64,000 nucleotides of DNA from Novosphingobium sp. (GCF_027486195.1 NZ_JAIXPP010000086.1:53852-117851), one strand, 5' to 3'; positions 52,912 to 61,567 are shown, counted from the stretch's first letter. Numbers and translations are program-made. The notes: generated by a model from the sequence alone, not told the origin.

Positions 52912-53247
52912 TCATGCCGATTGCCTCTGGGGCCTGGCCGATCGGGTAGTGGCTGATTGGCGAGCCCTGAGCCGTGAAGGGTGCAGCCGCACTATTTTCC
53001 GGAAGACTGTTGCGCACGCAGCCGCCAGCGATCCGGCAACCACTGAGGCCAGGATGGCCAAACCGAGCGCAACCCATTCCGGTCCGGGGAAAGGGCCAGG
53101 CTGGACCCCAACCGGCTCAGCGACGCCGGGAGCACCAACCCCTGTTGCCTTGGTAAACCCTTCCGTTACCGGATGCGAAACGAGAGAAATTGGCTCACTT
53201 GCAGAACCTGATTCCGCACCGGACATCGCTGGATCTCGTCGTAGCAT
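52912..53247 (-). CDS. Small single-pass membrane protein after traI
   Basis: A 111-aa protein, 10 bases after the traI stop, with GGAG well placed before ATG 53247. A Pro/Gly-rich N-terminal region precedes one membrane helix (WVALGLAILASVVAGSLAAACA, about 58-80) and a basic C terminus. By position it may be an accessory of the relaxosome or coupling step. No family recognised. Confidence 0.55.
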   Translation of the reverse strand: MLRRDPAMSGAESGSASEPISLVSHPVTEGFTKATGVGAPGVAEPVGVQPGPFPGPEWVALGLAILASVVAGSLAAACATVFRKIVRLHPSRLRARQSATTRSARPQRQSA

Positions 53248-53257
53248 GACTCATCTC

Positions 53258-56200
53258 CTATCGGCTGCGTTCGATGCTGCGTTCGGGCAGGTCGATCTGA
53301 GGTACTGACCGCAGGCTGTCCCTTGCCACATTGGGAAGCGGCGCGAGGCTGTCGCCACCGGCGCGCAGGTGTTCGGGGATCTTCGGGCTGAATTCAGCGG
53401 ACGTGCGCTTCGCCTTGCCCTCATCGACCTGCTTCTCGCCAAGGGTCTCAAGCGCGCTGGTCTTGTCGCCGGGGTTGCGCTCGATCTGACTGAGCAGACG
53501 GTCCTTGTCGTTGGTGACGATCGTGATGTCGTCACGCACGCGGGTCATCATCACAAGTGCAAGGCGCTGGTTGGAAAGATTGCGAGCGGCCGAGTGCATC
53601 TCGCCGATCGCCATGTCGCGGGTATCGCCCTGCGCCTGATGCATGTTCAGCGCATAGGCGAGACCCATGCGCTCGAGCATCCGGTCGTTCTGCTTGAGCT
53701 CGATGGTGTCGCCTTGGCGATTCTCGACCGTTACGACCCCGTCCTTGATCATCAGAATCCGGGCCTCTTCGGACTTCATCAGGCCGCGAGCGGTGTCCTT
53801 TTCGTTCCAGCGGACCTTGTCACCTTCGTAGATCGTCTCCCGGTGCTTCTCTGAAAGTCGCAGAGCATCGCGCTTGTCAGCCGGGTCGATGCTGGAAGGG
53901 TCGAAGCGCTTCAGCTTGCCCTGTGCATCGCGTAGCACCACCCTCCCCTGACCATCGGTGCCTTCAACGTCATAGCGCCCGCACGCCAGCCCCCCCGGAG
54001 CGTTGGCACGCATGACCTCGAGAACCTGGCCCTTGTCGTAAGTGTTGGCATAGCGCAGCTCTTCGCGTGTCGCGTGGGCCGGTAGCAGTGTCGTCAGCTG
54101 TATGCCCTCGCCCTTCAGCGCTCCTTCGGCTTTCAGCCCCTCCTGCACCATCCGGTTGAGCGCGCCGCGTGCATCGCGCCCTGCAGAGTATATCGCTGTG
54201 CGCGCCCGATCTTCCGGCGACAGCGCTAGCCAGTTTTGCGCCGTGACCCGAAGATGATCATGCCCCGCCTCGATCACGCGCTCGCCAAGCGAGGCAAAGC
54301 TTTCCCTGAACTGTCCTGCCCTCGCAAGACCGGCGGCTTCCTGCATGTGGGGGGTCCGCTGGCGCAGGCTGGTGTCGAGCCGGGCCATGGCCGGATTGTC
54401 GGCCTGGATGAGTGCAAAGGCTTTGCCCGCCTCGATCGAGAGCAGCTGCGCCTTGTCGCCCACCATGATGACTTTCTCGGCGCCAAGCCGGTTGGCGATG
54501 GTGAGAAGGTCGTTCATCGGCTTGTTGGCAACGAGCGAGGCTTCATCAAGAATGAGAACTTTGCCTGCGACCGCGTTGCGCGATGCCTCGAACTGCGGCC
54601 CTGACCCACGGAGTGCGCCGCGCAAGTGCTGGTTGATGAACGAGGAGACCGTCTGCGCTGCGATCCCGGCTTGCAGCACTTCGCCGCCGCGGCCGCGAAG
54701 CTGGGTATCGTTCCGGAGATCGCTTACCATCTTGTTGGCAAAGGCAAGGCCGATGACCTCCTTGCCCTCCTGATGGGCGACGCTGGCGATGGCGGAAATC
54801 AGAGTCGTCTTGCCGGCGCCCGCGACGCCCTGGATCACCACCGTCCGGTCATCACTGCCAAGCGCGAGTGTGCCCGCGGCGATCTGCTCGCCATTGAGTG
54901 GCTTTTCGCCTGCGGCATCTCGCAGGCGTGCCGGGGCCTCGCCCATCGCAATCATGGCTGGACTGGCCCCCTTCCCTCGCGCCACGTTGTCGAGTGTCGA
55001 GCGCTCGATCATTCGGTGTTCGGGCGTGGTATACCGATCAGGCACGCCATCGATCCGGGTGCTTTTGCCTGCGAGCACCTGGCCGCCCTCCAGCAGCCGC
55101 TGCATTCGGGCTTCGACACCTTCGGCGGTTACGCCCTTGAGGCCAAGGTCCAGCGCGCTCTTGACGAGCTCGGCTCGCGTCCACGAGGTTTCTCGCTCAC
55201 CAATCATGCGAATGGCCGAAGCGGTTGCCATCTCAGTGCGCAGCTGTGTTGGGGTCAGCAGGGTCCGCGCCAGGCCATTAGTCGTGAGTTCGTCAGCCGG
55301 ACGCGTATAGATTCGGGCATTCGCGCGAATGTCGTTGATCGCCTCGCGCACGCGCTCGGCGGTGCCAAGCTTGGCTTCGGCCGACAGCTGCGAGCGCGAC
55401 ATAGCCTGTTCGGCAAGGGCCTTGGCGTCGAAACCAAGACCTTCCGCGCGCCGCGCCCATTCTGCCTTGAGCGCCTGCTTGTCGTCGGGATTGAGCTTGG
55501 GATCGCGGGTCCGCTTGGTGATCTCGCGCATCGCTTCGGTTTCGGTCGGACTGCGACCCAACCTCTCCGCGGTTGCCAGAATGTCCTGACGCCTCTGGCT
55601 GAAGGCATCGATCACGTCGCGCGGGACACCCTTGATCTCGAACTGCCCGTGCTTGCCGGTGATTTCTGTCTGGTATCCCAGCTTCTCGAGGTTGCTTCGC
55701 AGGGCCGCGTTGTAGATCGAGCCGAGGACCGAATTGTTCTTCCAGATCTCGCCGTTCCAGAGCGCTTTCCACTTGCCCGCCTTGTCCTGCGTCATCGCCG
55801 CGATCACAGCATGGGTGTGGTTCTGCGGGTCGAGCTTGCGGCTCGTATCGTGCTGGAAGAGCGCGTAGACGAGGTTGCCGGTCCTGACCGGTTCGCCATT
55901 GCCATTCCGGGAATAGTCCCGCGCTTCTGCGAAGTGCTTTTCCAGATAGGCCATGACAGATTTGACCGCACTGGCTTGCGCCTCCAGAACGCGCTTGTCG
56001 CCCCCCAACTGGATCATCAGACTGGCCGATTTCGGCATCGAGAAAGTCAGGTCAATTCCGGCGCGGCGGTTGGCATTGGCATTGACGATGCTGCCGTCGG
56101 GAAGCTTGCCATCGAGCAGCTTCTCGAAGTCGTCCTTCGAGACTGGCCCCTTGAGCCCGAACGCCTCGGCACCCTTCCCGCCCCACTCGCTGAGCTCAGC

Positions 56201-56284
56201 CGGGCCATCGCCAACATAGTAGTCATCCTTGGCGAAATAGTTGGCTGCGCCTCCAGCAGATCCCACTGATGCGACCGAGAGCAT
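53258..56284 (-). CDS. traI: TraI-like MobF relaxase-helicase
   Basis: The conjugative relaxase that nicks oriT and unwinds DNA for transfer. It has 1008 aa starting MLSVASVGSAGGAANYFAKD; the open frame extends 138 bases upstream but the MobF N terminus fixes the start. Relaxase Tyr residues lie at 16, 22 and 23; the second position of the first F-type Tyr pair is Phe. The HUH histidines are in DPQNHTHAVIAA (about 155-162). The helicase domain has Walker A VVIQGVAGAGKTTLISAI (about 483-500) and the SF1 motif LNMHQAQGDTRDMAIGEMHS near 870-890. It is shorter than F TraI, lacking most of its C-terminal extension. It follows the XRE gene by 1 base. Confidence 0.95.
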   Translation of the reverse strand: MLSVASVGSAGGAANYFAKDDYYVGDGPAELSEWGGKGAEAFGLKGPVSKDDFEKLLDGKLPDGSIVNANANRRAGIDLTFSMPKSASLMIQLGGDKRVLEAQASAVKSVMAYLEKHFAEARDYSRNGNGEPVRTGNLVYALFQHDTSRKLDPQNHTHAVIAAMTQDKAGKWKALWNGEIWKNNSVLGSIYNAALRSNLEKLGYQTEITGKHGQFEIKGVPRDVIDAFSQRRQDILATAERLGRSPTETEAMREITKRTRDPKLNPDDKQALKAEWARRAEGLGFDAKALAEQAMSRSQLSAEAKLGTAERVREAINDIRANARIYTRPADELTTNGLARTLLTPTQLRTEMATASAIRMIGERETSWTRAELVKSALDLGLKGVTAEGVEARMQRLLEGGQVLAGKSTRIDGVPDRYTTPEHRMIERSTLDNVARGKGASPAMIAMGEAPARLRDAAGEKPLNGEQIAAGTLALGSDDRTVVIQGVAGAGKTTLISAIASVAHQEGKEVIGLAFANKMVSDLRNDTQLRGRGGEVLQAGIAAQTVSSFINQHLRGALRGSGPQFEASRNAVAGKVLILDEASLVANKPMNDLLTIANRLGAEKVIMVGDKAQLLSIEAGKAFALIQADNPAMARLDTSLRQRTPHMQEAAGLARAGQFRESFASLGERVIEAGHDHLRVTAQNWLALSPEDRARTAIYSAGRDARGALNRMVQEGLKAEGALKGEGIQLTTLLPAHATREELRYANTYDKGQVLEVMRANAPGGLACGRYDVEGTDGQGRVVLRDAQGKLKRFDPSSIDPADKRDALRLSEKHRETIYEGDKVRWNEKDTARGLMKSEEARILMIKDGVVTVENRQGDTIELKQNDRMLERMGLAYALNMHQAQGDTRDMAIGEMHSAARNLSNQRLALVMMTRVRDDITIVTNDKDRLLSQIERNPGDKTSALETLGEKQVDEGKAKRTSAEFSPKIPEHLRAGGDSLAPLPNVARDSLRSVPQIDLPERSIERSR

Positions 56285-56285
56285 G

Positions 56286-56570
56286 TCAGGCCCCTTCCCG
56301 AGGCGTTGACTGGAACATCGGACGAGCGGCATCACCCAGCAGAAGCCAGGCTGGATCGACAGTGAATTTGATGCAGACAAGCGCGACGAGAGTGGCTGGC
56401 GGATCCCTGTGACCGCCTTCATAATTCTTGACCGTCTTCACCGCGATTCCGAGGTCCGAGGCGAACTCGCCCTGCGTCTTGGAAAGCGCCGCTCGCAGCG
56501 TCCGCAGCCGTAGGCCGAAGGCAACGCAGGATGCTGGTGCCGGCTTCCGGACAGTGATGTGAACCGTCAT
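56286..56570 (-). CDS. Small XRE regulator embedded between traD and traI
   Basis: A 94-aa protein with a central helix-turn-helix (LRTLRAALSKTQGEFASDLGIAVKTVKNYEGGHRDPP, about 24-60) of the XRE type and a short tail DPAWLLLGDAARPMF. Its ATG overlaps the traD stop by 4 bases and its TGA lies 1 base before the traI ATG, so the three genes are translationally linked. It is a likely local transfer repressor. Confidence 0.8.
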   Translation of the reverse strand: MTVHITVRKPAPASCVAFGLRLRTLRAALSKTQGEFASDLGIAVKTVKNYEGGHRDPPATLVALVCIKFTVDPAWLLLGDAARPMFQSTPREGA

Positions 56571-58963
56571 CGTTCCGGCTCCTGATCGTCATCAATCGAA
56601 GGCTCTGCGCGGCGCTTGTCCTCGGCCCCGAAGCCATGGATGTTTTCACGCTGGATCTCGCTCTCCTGGCCCGCATCCCGCGCATCCCTGTCGCGCTGCT
56701 GTTCAGTACGGTTCCGCGTGAGACCAGATCGCTCCTCGACATCCTTCAAAGCAAATTGCTGCTTCTCGCGTCTGTCCTTCTCGCCAGACTTGCTGAACTT
56801 GAAGGCGCTGTGGGGGTCGTGATCGCGCGTCGTTGGCCCAGCGCTCTCTTCCTCCTTGCGCTGTTCGCGCAGAATTCGCTCAGCCTCTTCGACGGTTCGT
56901 TCGACCGATCGCTCGATCTCCTCGCGCAACCTTTCCGCTTCCTGCTCGGCATCGGTGCGCTCCGCATCGACGGGCTTTTCAGACCGCTGCGGCTGCCTGT
57001 CCGGACCGTTCTCCTCACCTGCCCTCATCAGCATCTCTGCGGCTTGCTCGGGCGTTGGAACATAATCTGCCGCGCGCATATCCGTGACACGCACGAAGCC
57101 GGGCGCGCGCGCCTTATAGTCTTTCCAACTGAGCTCGATCCGGGCTGCCGGAAATCCGTCCGGGAACTTCACAAATCCGTGCATCGATGGAAGGTTGGAA
57201 ATGTCGTCCGGGAAGACGAGTTCGGCCACCTGGGTGCGCGGGGTGATCGTCGAAGCGTCCCGGTTGCTGTTGTACCCGTAGGAATAGGCCTCATCCATCT
57301 GCCTGACCTCGCGCCGGCCAATAAATTCCGAGCAGCGCTGGGCAGTGGCCGGATCGGCCAGTTTAAGGATCAGCTTGGTGCCAGCGAGAGACGTGAGATG
57401 CGTCGCGCCATTCTCCCCGTAAGTGTCCTGCAAGGCACCGAAGGAATGCATTCCCAGAATAAAGGCACCGCCGACCCCTCTGGCGGTCTGAAGGCCATTC
57501 TCGATAGCGGGCAGACGATGGAGCGCATGGACTTCGTCAATGAGAAACCAGGTGCGCAGATTGCGGGTCCGACCCATACGAAACAGGGCGTTGACGGCAA
57601 TGTCCATCCACAAGGTCAGCAGCGGCCGATTGAGCACAAGGTCTGGGTGGGTCGAGGTGATGAAAAGGATCGATCCTTCCTTCACATCCTCGGTCATCCA
57701 CTTGTTGATGGAGAAGCCGGGTCTGCCCTTCGGTGGCTCGGGCAAGAAGCGGAACACGTTGGCGTTCGCATTGAAGGTTGCCCGGATGGCTTCAGCCATC
57801 TTTGCGGCTGATGGCGACATCAACGGCGCCGCGATCGTTCCCTCGAGATAGCGGCTGATTGTCTTGAGGTCGGCGTGCATCAGGAAGTAGGCAAGCCCGC
57901 CGTTCGAGCGGATGCCGAGCTTGATCATCTTCATGCACATCTCGACAAAGATTGTGCGCGCCGACTTCTGCCAGAAATCATCGTCCGCATTGCGGCCGCT
58001 CGGGACCAGCGCGCTGGCGGCACTCATGAACTCGGCATAGTTGTCGCAATCGTTGAAGATCGACCATGGCTGGCAACGCTGATCCATCGGATTGAGAATG
58101 AAGTCAGTGGTCTCGTCGTAGAAGCTCTCGACGAAGGTCCCGGTGAGGTCGAAGATGACGCACCGATGGCCCCGCGCACGCGCCTGGGTAACGATCTTCT
58201 TCAGCTCGGTTGTCTTGCCTGCACCAGTGGTGCCGATGAACATCGCGTGACTCTGCTCAAGACGCCAGGGGAAAGGGATTCCAGCGAGCCTGTAGGGCTG
58301 GTGCAGCCCGCGCCTCGTGCGGCTCTTGAGGTCCTCTTTGAGAACCGCGTCAGGGTCCTCCGCTGGAACCCGGGCAAGGCATTCCTTTTGATGCTCGTTC
58401 CAGTTGTAATGTTTGATCGCCGCAATGAGCACATCACGCTCGACCTTGACCGCACCGCGCTCATGGCGCTCGGTGAGAATTTCTGACCCGCGGCGCCGCG
58501 AATAGTCAAAGAACCAGATCGTCAGCGGGACGCAAATGAAGACCGAACCCAGCATGGCCGAGACGGTCACCTGAATGGCCTTTCCCCATGCCGCCATGAC
58601 GGCGGGATGAAAGGGCACCATATGCATCCGGCCCTGCACCATATCGCCCGACGGGAGGGTCAGGTTGACGGACTTCATGGGGTCCAGTCCGACCCAGTTC
58701 CAGAACTCGGCAAGGACCCGCATTAGAACAAGGTTCACCTCATGGTCTTTGAAGGTGATCGCAACGAGCAGGGACAGCAGACAGAGCGTTGTCCCGGCCC
58801 ATGTGTAAAGAGGGATACGCACCCCTGCCCAGGTCATCAGAATCTGATGGTGAAACAGCTGCGATCCGCGAGTGAAATTGCCGGCATTTCGCTTCACTTT
58901 TCCGCGCGCGGAGTCGTGAGTTAGCGTGACGGCTTTCTTGCTGAAACGGATGTCCTCACGCAT
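56567..58963 (-). CDS. traD: TraD-like type IV coupling protein (VirD4 family)
   Basis: The coupling ATPase that brings the relaxosome to the T4SS. It has about 798 aa from MREDIRFSKKAVTLTHDSAR; the frame is open 69 bases further upstream but this ATG overlaps the RHH gene stop and matches the family start. Two membrane helices lie at about 48-70 (LYTWAGTTLCLLSLLVAITF) and 127-150. Walker A MFIGTTGAGKTTELKK (about 241-256) and Walker B TWFLIDEVHALHRLP (about 473-487) are intact. The C-terminal 130 residues are charged coiled-coil (RLREEIERSVERTVEEAERI) and probably contact the relaxase or T4SS. Confidence 0.94.
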   Translation of the reverse strand: MREDIRFSKKAVTLTHDSARGKVKRNAGNFTRGSQLFHHQILMTWAGVRIPLYTWAGTTLCLLSLLVAITFKDHEVNLVLMRVLAEFWNWVGLDPMKSVNLTLPSGDMVQGRMHMVPFHPAVMAAWGKAIQVTVSAMLGSVFICVPLTIWFFDYSRRRGSEILTERHERGAVKVERDVLIAAIKHYNWNEHQKECLARVPAEDPDAVLKEDLKSRTRRGLHQPYRLAGIPFPWRLEQSHAMFIGTTGAGKTTELKKIVTQARARGHRCVIFDLTGTFVESFYDETTDFILNPMDQRCQPWSIFNDCDNYAEFMSAASALVPSGRNADDDFWQKSARTIFVEMCMKMIKLGIRSNGGLAYFLMHADLKTISRYLEGTIAAPLMSPSAAKMAEAIRATFNANANVFRFLPEPPKGRPGFSINKWMTEDVKEGSILFITSTHPDLVLNRPLLTLWMDIAVNALFRMGRTRNLRTWFLIDEVHALHRLPAIENGLQTARGVGGAFILGMHSFGALQDTYGENGATHLTSLAGTKLILKLADPATAQRCSEFIGRREVRQMDEAYSYGYNSNRDASTITPRTQVAELVFPDDISNLPSMHGFVKFPDGFPAARIELSWKDYKARAPGFVRVTDMRAADYVPTPEQAAEMLMRAGEENGPDRQPQRSEKPVDAERTDAEQEAERLREEIERSVERTVEEAERILREQRKEEESAGPTTRDHDPHSAFKFSKSGEKDRREKQQFALKDVEERSGLTRNRTEQQRDRDARDAGQESEIQRENIHGFGAEDKRRAEPSIDDDQEPER

Positions 58964-59246
58964 GGTATTCACGCACGTTGCGCAGAGCCATATCGATGAG
59001 CTCGTTGACGTCCTCGGGGTATTGCCGTTCAACCAGAAGCGACAGCGCGAGCTGAGTATGCTCGAGGATCGTCAGAGCGCGTTCGGCATTGAGCGCGATG
59101 CCAAGGTTGAGGAGGGGGAGGCCAACGGCAATCGAAGCCCGGATCGCTTCAGCCCGCGAAACACCCTTGCTGGTGGCAAATGCATCCAGCTCGCGCAGCA
59201 CCTCCTCGGACAGACCGATGCCGATGCCTTTGAAGACTTTACCCAT
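58956..59246 (-). CDS. Ribbon-helix-helix relaxosome/regulator protein
   Basis: A 96-aa protein starting MGKVFKGIGIGLSEEVLREL after GAGGTTTGC. The N-terminal strand KGIGIGLSE followed by two helices (EEVLRELDAFATSKGVSRAE, then AIRASIAVGLPLLNLG) is a CopG/Arc ribbon-helix-helix fold. It is the first gene of the traD-XRE-traI transcript and overlaps traD by 8 bases. It sits next to the repeat-rich region at 59303-59475, so it may bind there as a TraY/TraM-like relaxosome protein and autoregulator. Confidence 0.78.
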   Translation of the reverse strand: MGKVFKGIGIGLSEEVLRELDAFATSKGVSRAEAIRASIAVGLPLLNLGIALNAERALTILEHTQLALSLLVERQYPEDVNELIDMALRNVREYHA

Positions 59247-59302
59247 GCAAACCTCACAAGGTTATGCATGGCTTGGATACCGCAGCAGTTCTTATACCGT
59301 AG

Positions 59303-59475
59303 CCGAAACGCCATGAAAAGCGCTTTGCGATCCGAAACATGTTGCGGCGCTATATGTCTGATTTCACGACCTTTAGACGTTGCCCGTCGGTGCCCGAAAC
59401 ATGTTTCACCGCTCCCCAGGGTCGCTAATTTCCGCCTAAACTCCTGCAATTACACGAGATTCGTTCCGAAACGCC
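59303..59475. repeat. Nested CCGAAAC repeats, candidate oriT/relaxosome or operator region
   Basis: CCGAAAC occurs at 59303, 59332, 59394 and 59466. The outer pair (59303-59312, 59466-59475) shares CCGAAACGCC and the inner pair (59332-59343, 59394-59405) shares CCGAAACATGTT. The right inner copy sits in a perfect palindrome GAAACATGTTTC (59396-59407). The region lies just upstream of the ribbon-helix-helix gene, in 540 bases (59247-59786) without a convincing gene, where oriT is expected in MobF systems. No nick site can be assigned by eye. Confidence 0.55.
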
Positions 59476-59713
59476 TTACGGTCAAACCGTGTTCGGTGTG
59501 CTTTCTCAGGGACTTGGCGGCTATGTGCTGAGATCAAAGGTTTGGGGGGAGTCGCATGTCGGAGGTGGCATTCTGGAAGGAAGCCAGGCCAAAGGCCGGC
59601 GTCACCCGATAGCGGAGACTGCACTGCATCGACGACGATCGGCAGTGCCCGTCTCGAAGCCTCAGTTGCGGGGTGTCATCACGATTGTCCACGAGGGCGC
59701 AGAAGCATCAGAC

Positions 59714-59771
59714 AAAAAAACGTCTCGATTTGACCCCACAGATGACTATCATCTGCCAGTCAAACGAGACG
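59714..59771 (-). terminator. Long hairpin with U7 tract on the minus strand
   Basis: CGTCTCG-A-TTTGAC (59721-59734) pairs with GTCAAACGAGACG (59759-59771) over 13 bp with one bulged base. A second hairpin AGATGA-CTA-TCATCT (59740-59754) lies within the loop. Read on the minus strand the structure is followed by seven T residues (59720-59714), the form of an intrinsic terminator. It could stop minus-strand transcripts before the oriT candidate. On the plus strand it lies in the leader of the gene at 59787. Confidence 0.6.
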
Positions 59772-59786
59772 CGAGGAATAGGCCTT

Positions 59787-60008
59787 ATGGTGTCAAAGGT
59801 TGAACGCGAGCGCGCTGCTTTGGAAGCCGCTGAAAAGGAGCTGGCAGAGCGGAAGAAGAAGCTCGCGGAACTCGAACAGGAAGAGGCGGAGAAGCAGCTG
59901 GCCAGGCTGGTGCGAAAGGTGGGGCAGGATCGTGCAATCCAGCTCCTCGAGCTCGCCGTGAAAGTGAAGCCCAAAGCAGCGGTTGATGCTCTGGCAAAGC
60001 TGGCGTGA
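59787..60008 (+). CDS. Small coiled-coil protein
   Basis: A 73-aa protein starting MVSKVERERAALEAAEKELA with AGGAATAGG upstream. The first about 45 residues are a continuous charged coiled-coil (AERKKKLAELEQEEAEKQLA). A short helical C terminus follows (QDRAIQLLELAVKVKPKAAV). Small proteins of this form are common on sphingomonad plasmids near transfer origins, as far as I recall. Function unknown. A hairpin lies directly upstream. Confidence 0.65.
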   Translation: MVSKVERERAALEAAEKELAERKKKLAELEQEEAEKQLARLVRKVGQDRAIQLLELAVKVKPKAAVDALAKLA

Positions 60009-60060
60009 GACGGGCGTAAGAACAGGGGCGTTTGGGTGCGGATTGCCGCACCCGTGAGGC

Positions 60061-60315
60061 TCAGTATTCGTCGTCCATCTTCCCGGCTGCGGTGTAGACG
60101 ATGTCGTCGATCAGATGCAGCGGAAGCTCACCATAGTCCCCTTCCTCGATCAGCAGATATGAGCCGTCTCCGACCCGGACCACGTGCACATCGAAGAAGG
60201 TGTGATAGGAGCGCCGTTCTGCCTGCATGATCTTCTCATCGAGTGCGATGATGTCGGTATCGATCTGACGGATCGTGGCGGTGTCAGCTTCATAGGCTTC
60301 TGCGGTGTAGCACAT
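60061..60315 (-). CDS. Small acidic hypothetical protein
   Basis: An 84-aa protein starting MCYTAEAYEADTATIRQIDT, with GGAGGCAACG upstream of the ATG. It is acidic, with an N-terminal helix and a beta-rich C terminus (FFDVHVVRVGDGSYLLIEEG). It converges with the coiled-coil gene 52 bases away. No family recognised. Confidence 0.6.
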   Translation of the reverse strand: MCYTAEAYEADTATIRQIDTDIIALDEKIMQAERRSYHTFFDVHVVRVGDGSYLLIEEGDYGELPLHLIDDIVYTAAGKMDDEY

Positions 60316-60758
60316 CGTTGCCTCCTGTCATTGGCGGCTCGTCCGCCATGCCATGAAGCAGCGCTCCGGATGTGCTCGGGTCACCGGAGCGAAGCGGAGG
60401 CTGGACCGCAAACTGGTCGAGTGGTGCGGAAGTCCGCTTGCGGACTTCCCGGTCGGCCTGTTTGTGGTTGACCCGGGCATGTCCGGAGTGCTCATGGCGA
60501 TGGTGGTGGACGGGCCATTGGCATGAGGCTGAAGTCGGATTTACACCGCGCCTTGGGAGCGTTGCCACCCTCGCGCAGAGCGCTGGTTCCATAGCATGCG
60601 AAAAGGGCACCACGGCTTGAAGCCGGGCACCCTTTTCCCTTGCCGAACGAACGGGAGGCTGTTCGTCGATCGACCTGAAACTGGTTAGCGCTGTGTATTC
60701 AGAAACGGGAGCTAGATTGCCATTCAGCGGATAAGCAGTGCTTCACCTGAGGACGCGC
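60316..60758. other. Gene-free spacer with hairpins
   Basis: About 440 bases without a convincing gene. It contains a perfect 10-bp inverted repeat at 60428-60449 (GGAAGTCCGC, TT, GCGGACTTCC) and a second structured element at 60600-60637. Frames crossing it lack ribosome-binding sites and coding bias. Confidence 0.5.
60600..60637. terminator. Stem with A/T-rich ends, probable terminator
   Basis: GAAAAGGG (60600-60607) pairs with CCCTTTTC (60630-60637), with an inner hairpin CGGCT-TGA-AGCCG at 60613-60625. The A-rich and T-rich outer arms suit a bidirectional terminator. It lies about 120 bases downstream of the minus-strand gene ending at 60759. Confidence 0.5.
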
Positions 60759-61325
60759 TCAGGACGCCCATTCCATTGTTGGAAACTGTTCGCCGCAATC
60801 GGTGTATGCAAGGACCGAAAGGCTTTCGAAGACGGTCTCGATCTGGGCACTGCGAAAGGCTTCAGCGGTATGGTGATCGCTAAGCAGGGCACGTAGCGCA
60901 TCCAGCGAGATTTCCCCCTCTGAACCGTCGCTCTGCCCCAGTGCCCGCACAACCTTGGCGGCAAGTTCTGATGGCAGCAGGATGTCGCGCGCAAGGGCGA
61001 TATGCTCGGAGACCATGATTGTGATCGGGGAGGGTCCGCCGGGGCAGTGGACACGCAGCATTCGCCCAAGAAACTGCGCCTCCTCGACAATCGCAATTAC
61101 CTCGGCGCGCCAGTCAAAGCAGGCGGCAAAGCTTGCGAGGGAAAGAGAGTTCGCGTTGACTTCGAAGTTGAGCGGTGCAGCCGAGAATTCGTGGCTCTCG
61201 GTTTCGATGTCGGCATGGCCCGCGTGCAGCCGCCGCATCAAGTTTGCGAGCTCGAGCGCGGATATTTCCGCAGGTTCGGAATAGAGCCGAGTGGTCTTGT
61301 CCTTGACCCTGAAAGTGACGAGCAT
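60759..61325 (-). CDS. Hypothetical protein on transfer-element backbone
   Basis: A 188-aa protein starting MLVTFRVKDKTTRLYSEPAE after GGAGGCAAAG, chosen over an ATG 117 bases upstream that lacks a site. It shows two apparently separate parts: an N-terminal alpha/beta region (ISALELANLMRRLHAGHADI) and a C-terminal helical region (GEISLDALRALLSDHHTAEA). No motif recognised. It is the second gene after the SLOG protein on the same strand, but a terminator lies between them. Confidence 0.65.
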   Translation of the reverse strand: MLVTFRVKDKTTRLYSEPAEISALELANLMRRLHAGHADIETESHEFSAAPLNFEVNANSLSLASFAACFDWRAEVIAIVEEAQFLGRMLRVHCPGGPSPITIMVSEHIALARDILLPSELAAKVVRALGQSDGSEGEISLDALRALLSDHHTAEAFRSAQIETVFESLSVLAYTDCGEQFPTMEWAS

Positions 61326-61533
61326 CTTTGCCTCCTGCTGCTGCTCGCCACCTTGCTTTCCCCCTCCTCTTTTAGGGGTGAGGACCGGATAGTGAGCGGG
61401 GCCATTCCCACCGATCTCGGGCAGCCCTTTTGCATGTTCCAATCGGCGCTAAGCATCAGGCACCAGCGGGCTTCCTCCATGACGGGCAAGGTGGGTTCGA
61501 TGCCCCCTGAGCCCGTGCTCGCACGCAAGAAGA

Positions 61534-61567
61534 ATGGAAGGCCCCGGTCAGAGCCGGAGCCTTCCAT
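61534..61567 (-). terminator. Intrinsic terminator after the SLOG/DUF2493 gene
   Basis: On the minus strand, 8 bases after the stop of the gene ending at 61575, ATGGAAGGC (61567-61559) pairs with GCCTTCCAT (61542-61534), extended by an inner CCGG/CCGG stem. The long GC-rich stem is followed by TCTTCTT. It probably ends transcription of the SLOG gene. Confidence 0.65.

Noticed and set aside
54626..56269. Long open frame (547 codons) on the plus strand opposite traI
   Set aside because: It is antisense to the well-supported relaxase; high-GC codon bias produces such open shadows. It has no domain-like sequence and no ribosome-binding site.
56636..57811. Open frame of 391 codons on the plus strand opposite traD
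   Set aside because: Shadow of the coupling-protein gene, without start signals.
59489..59803. Possible 104-aa gene in the oriT-candidate region
   Set aside because: No ribosome-binding site, unlikely composition, and it runs through the hairpin and into the start of the better-supported coiled-coil gene in another frame.
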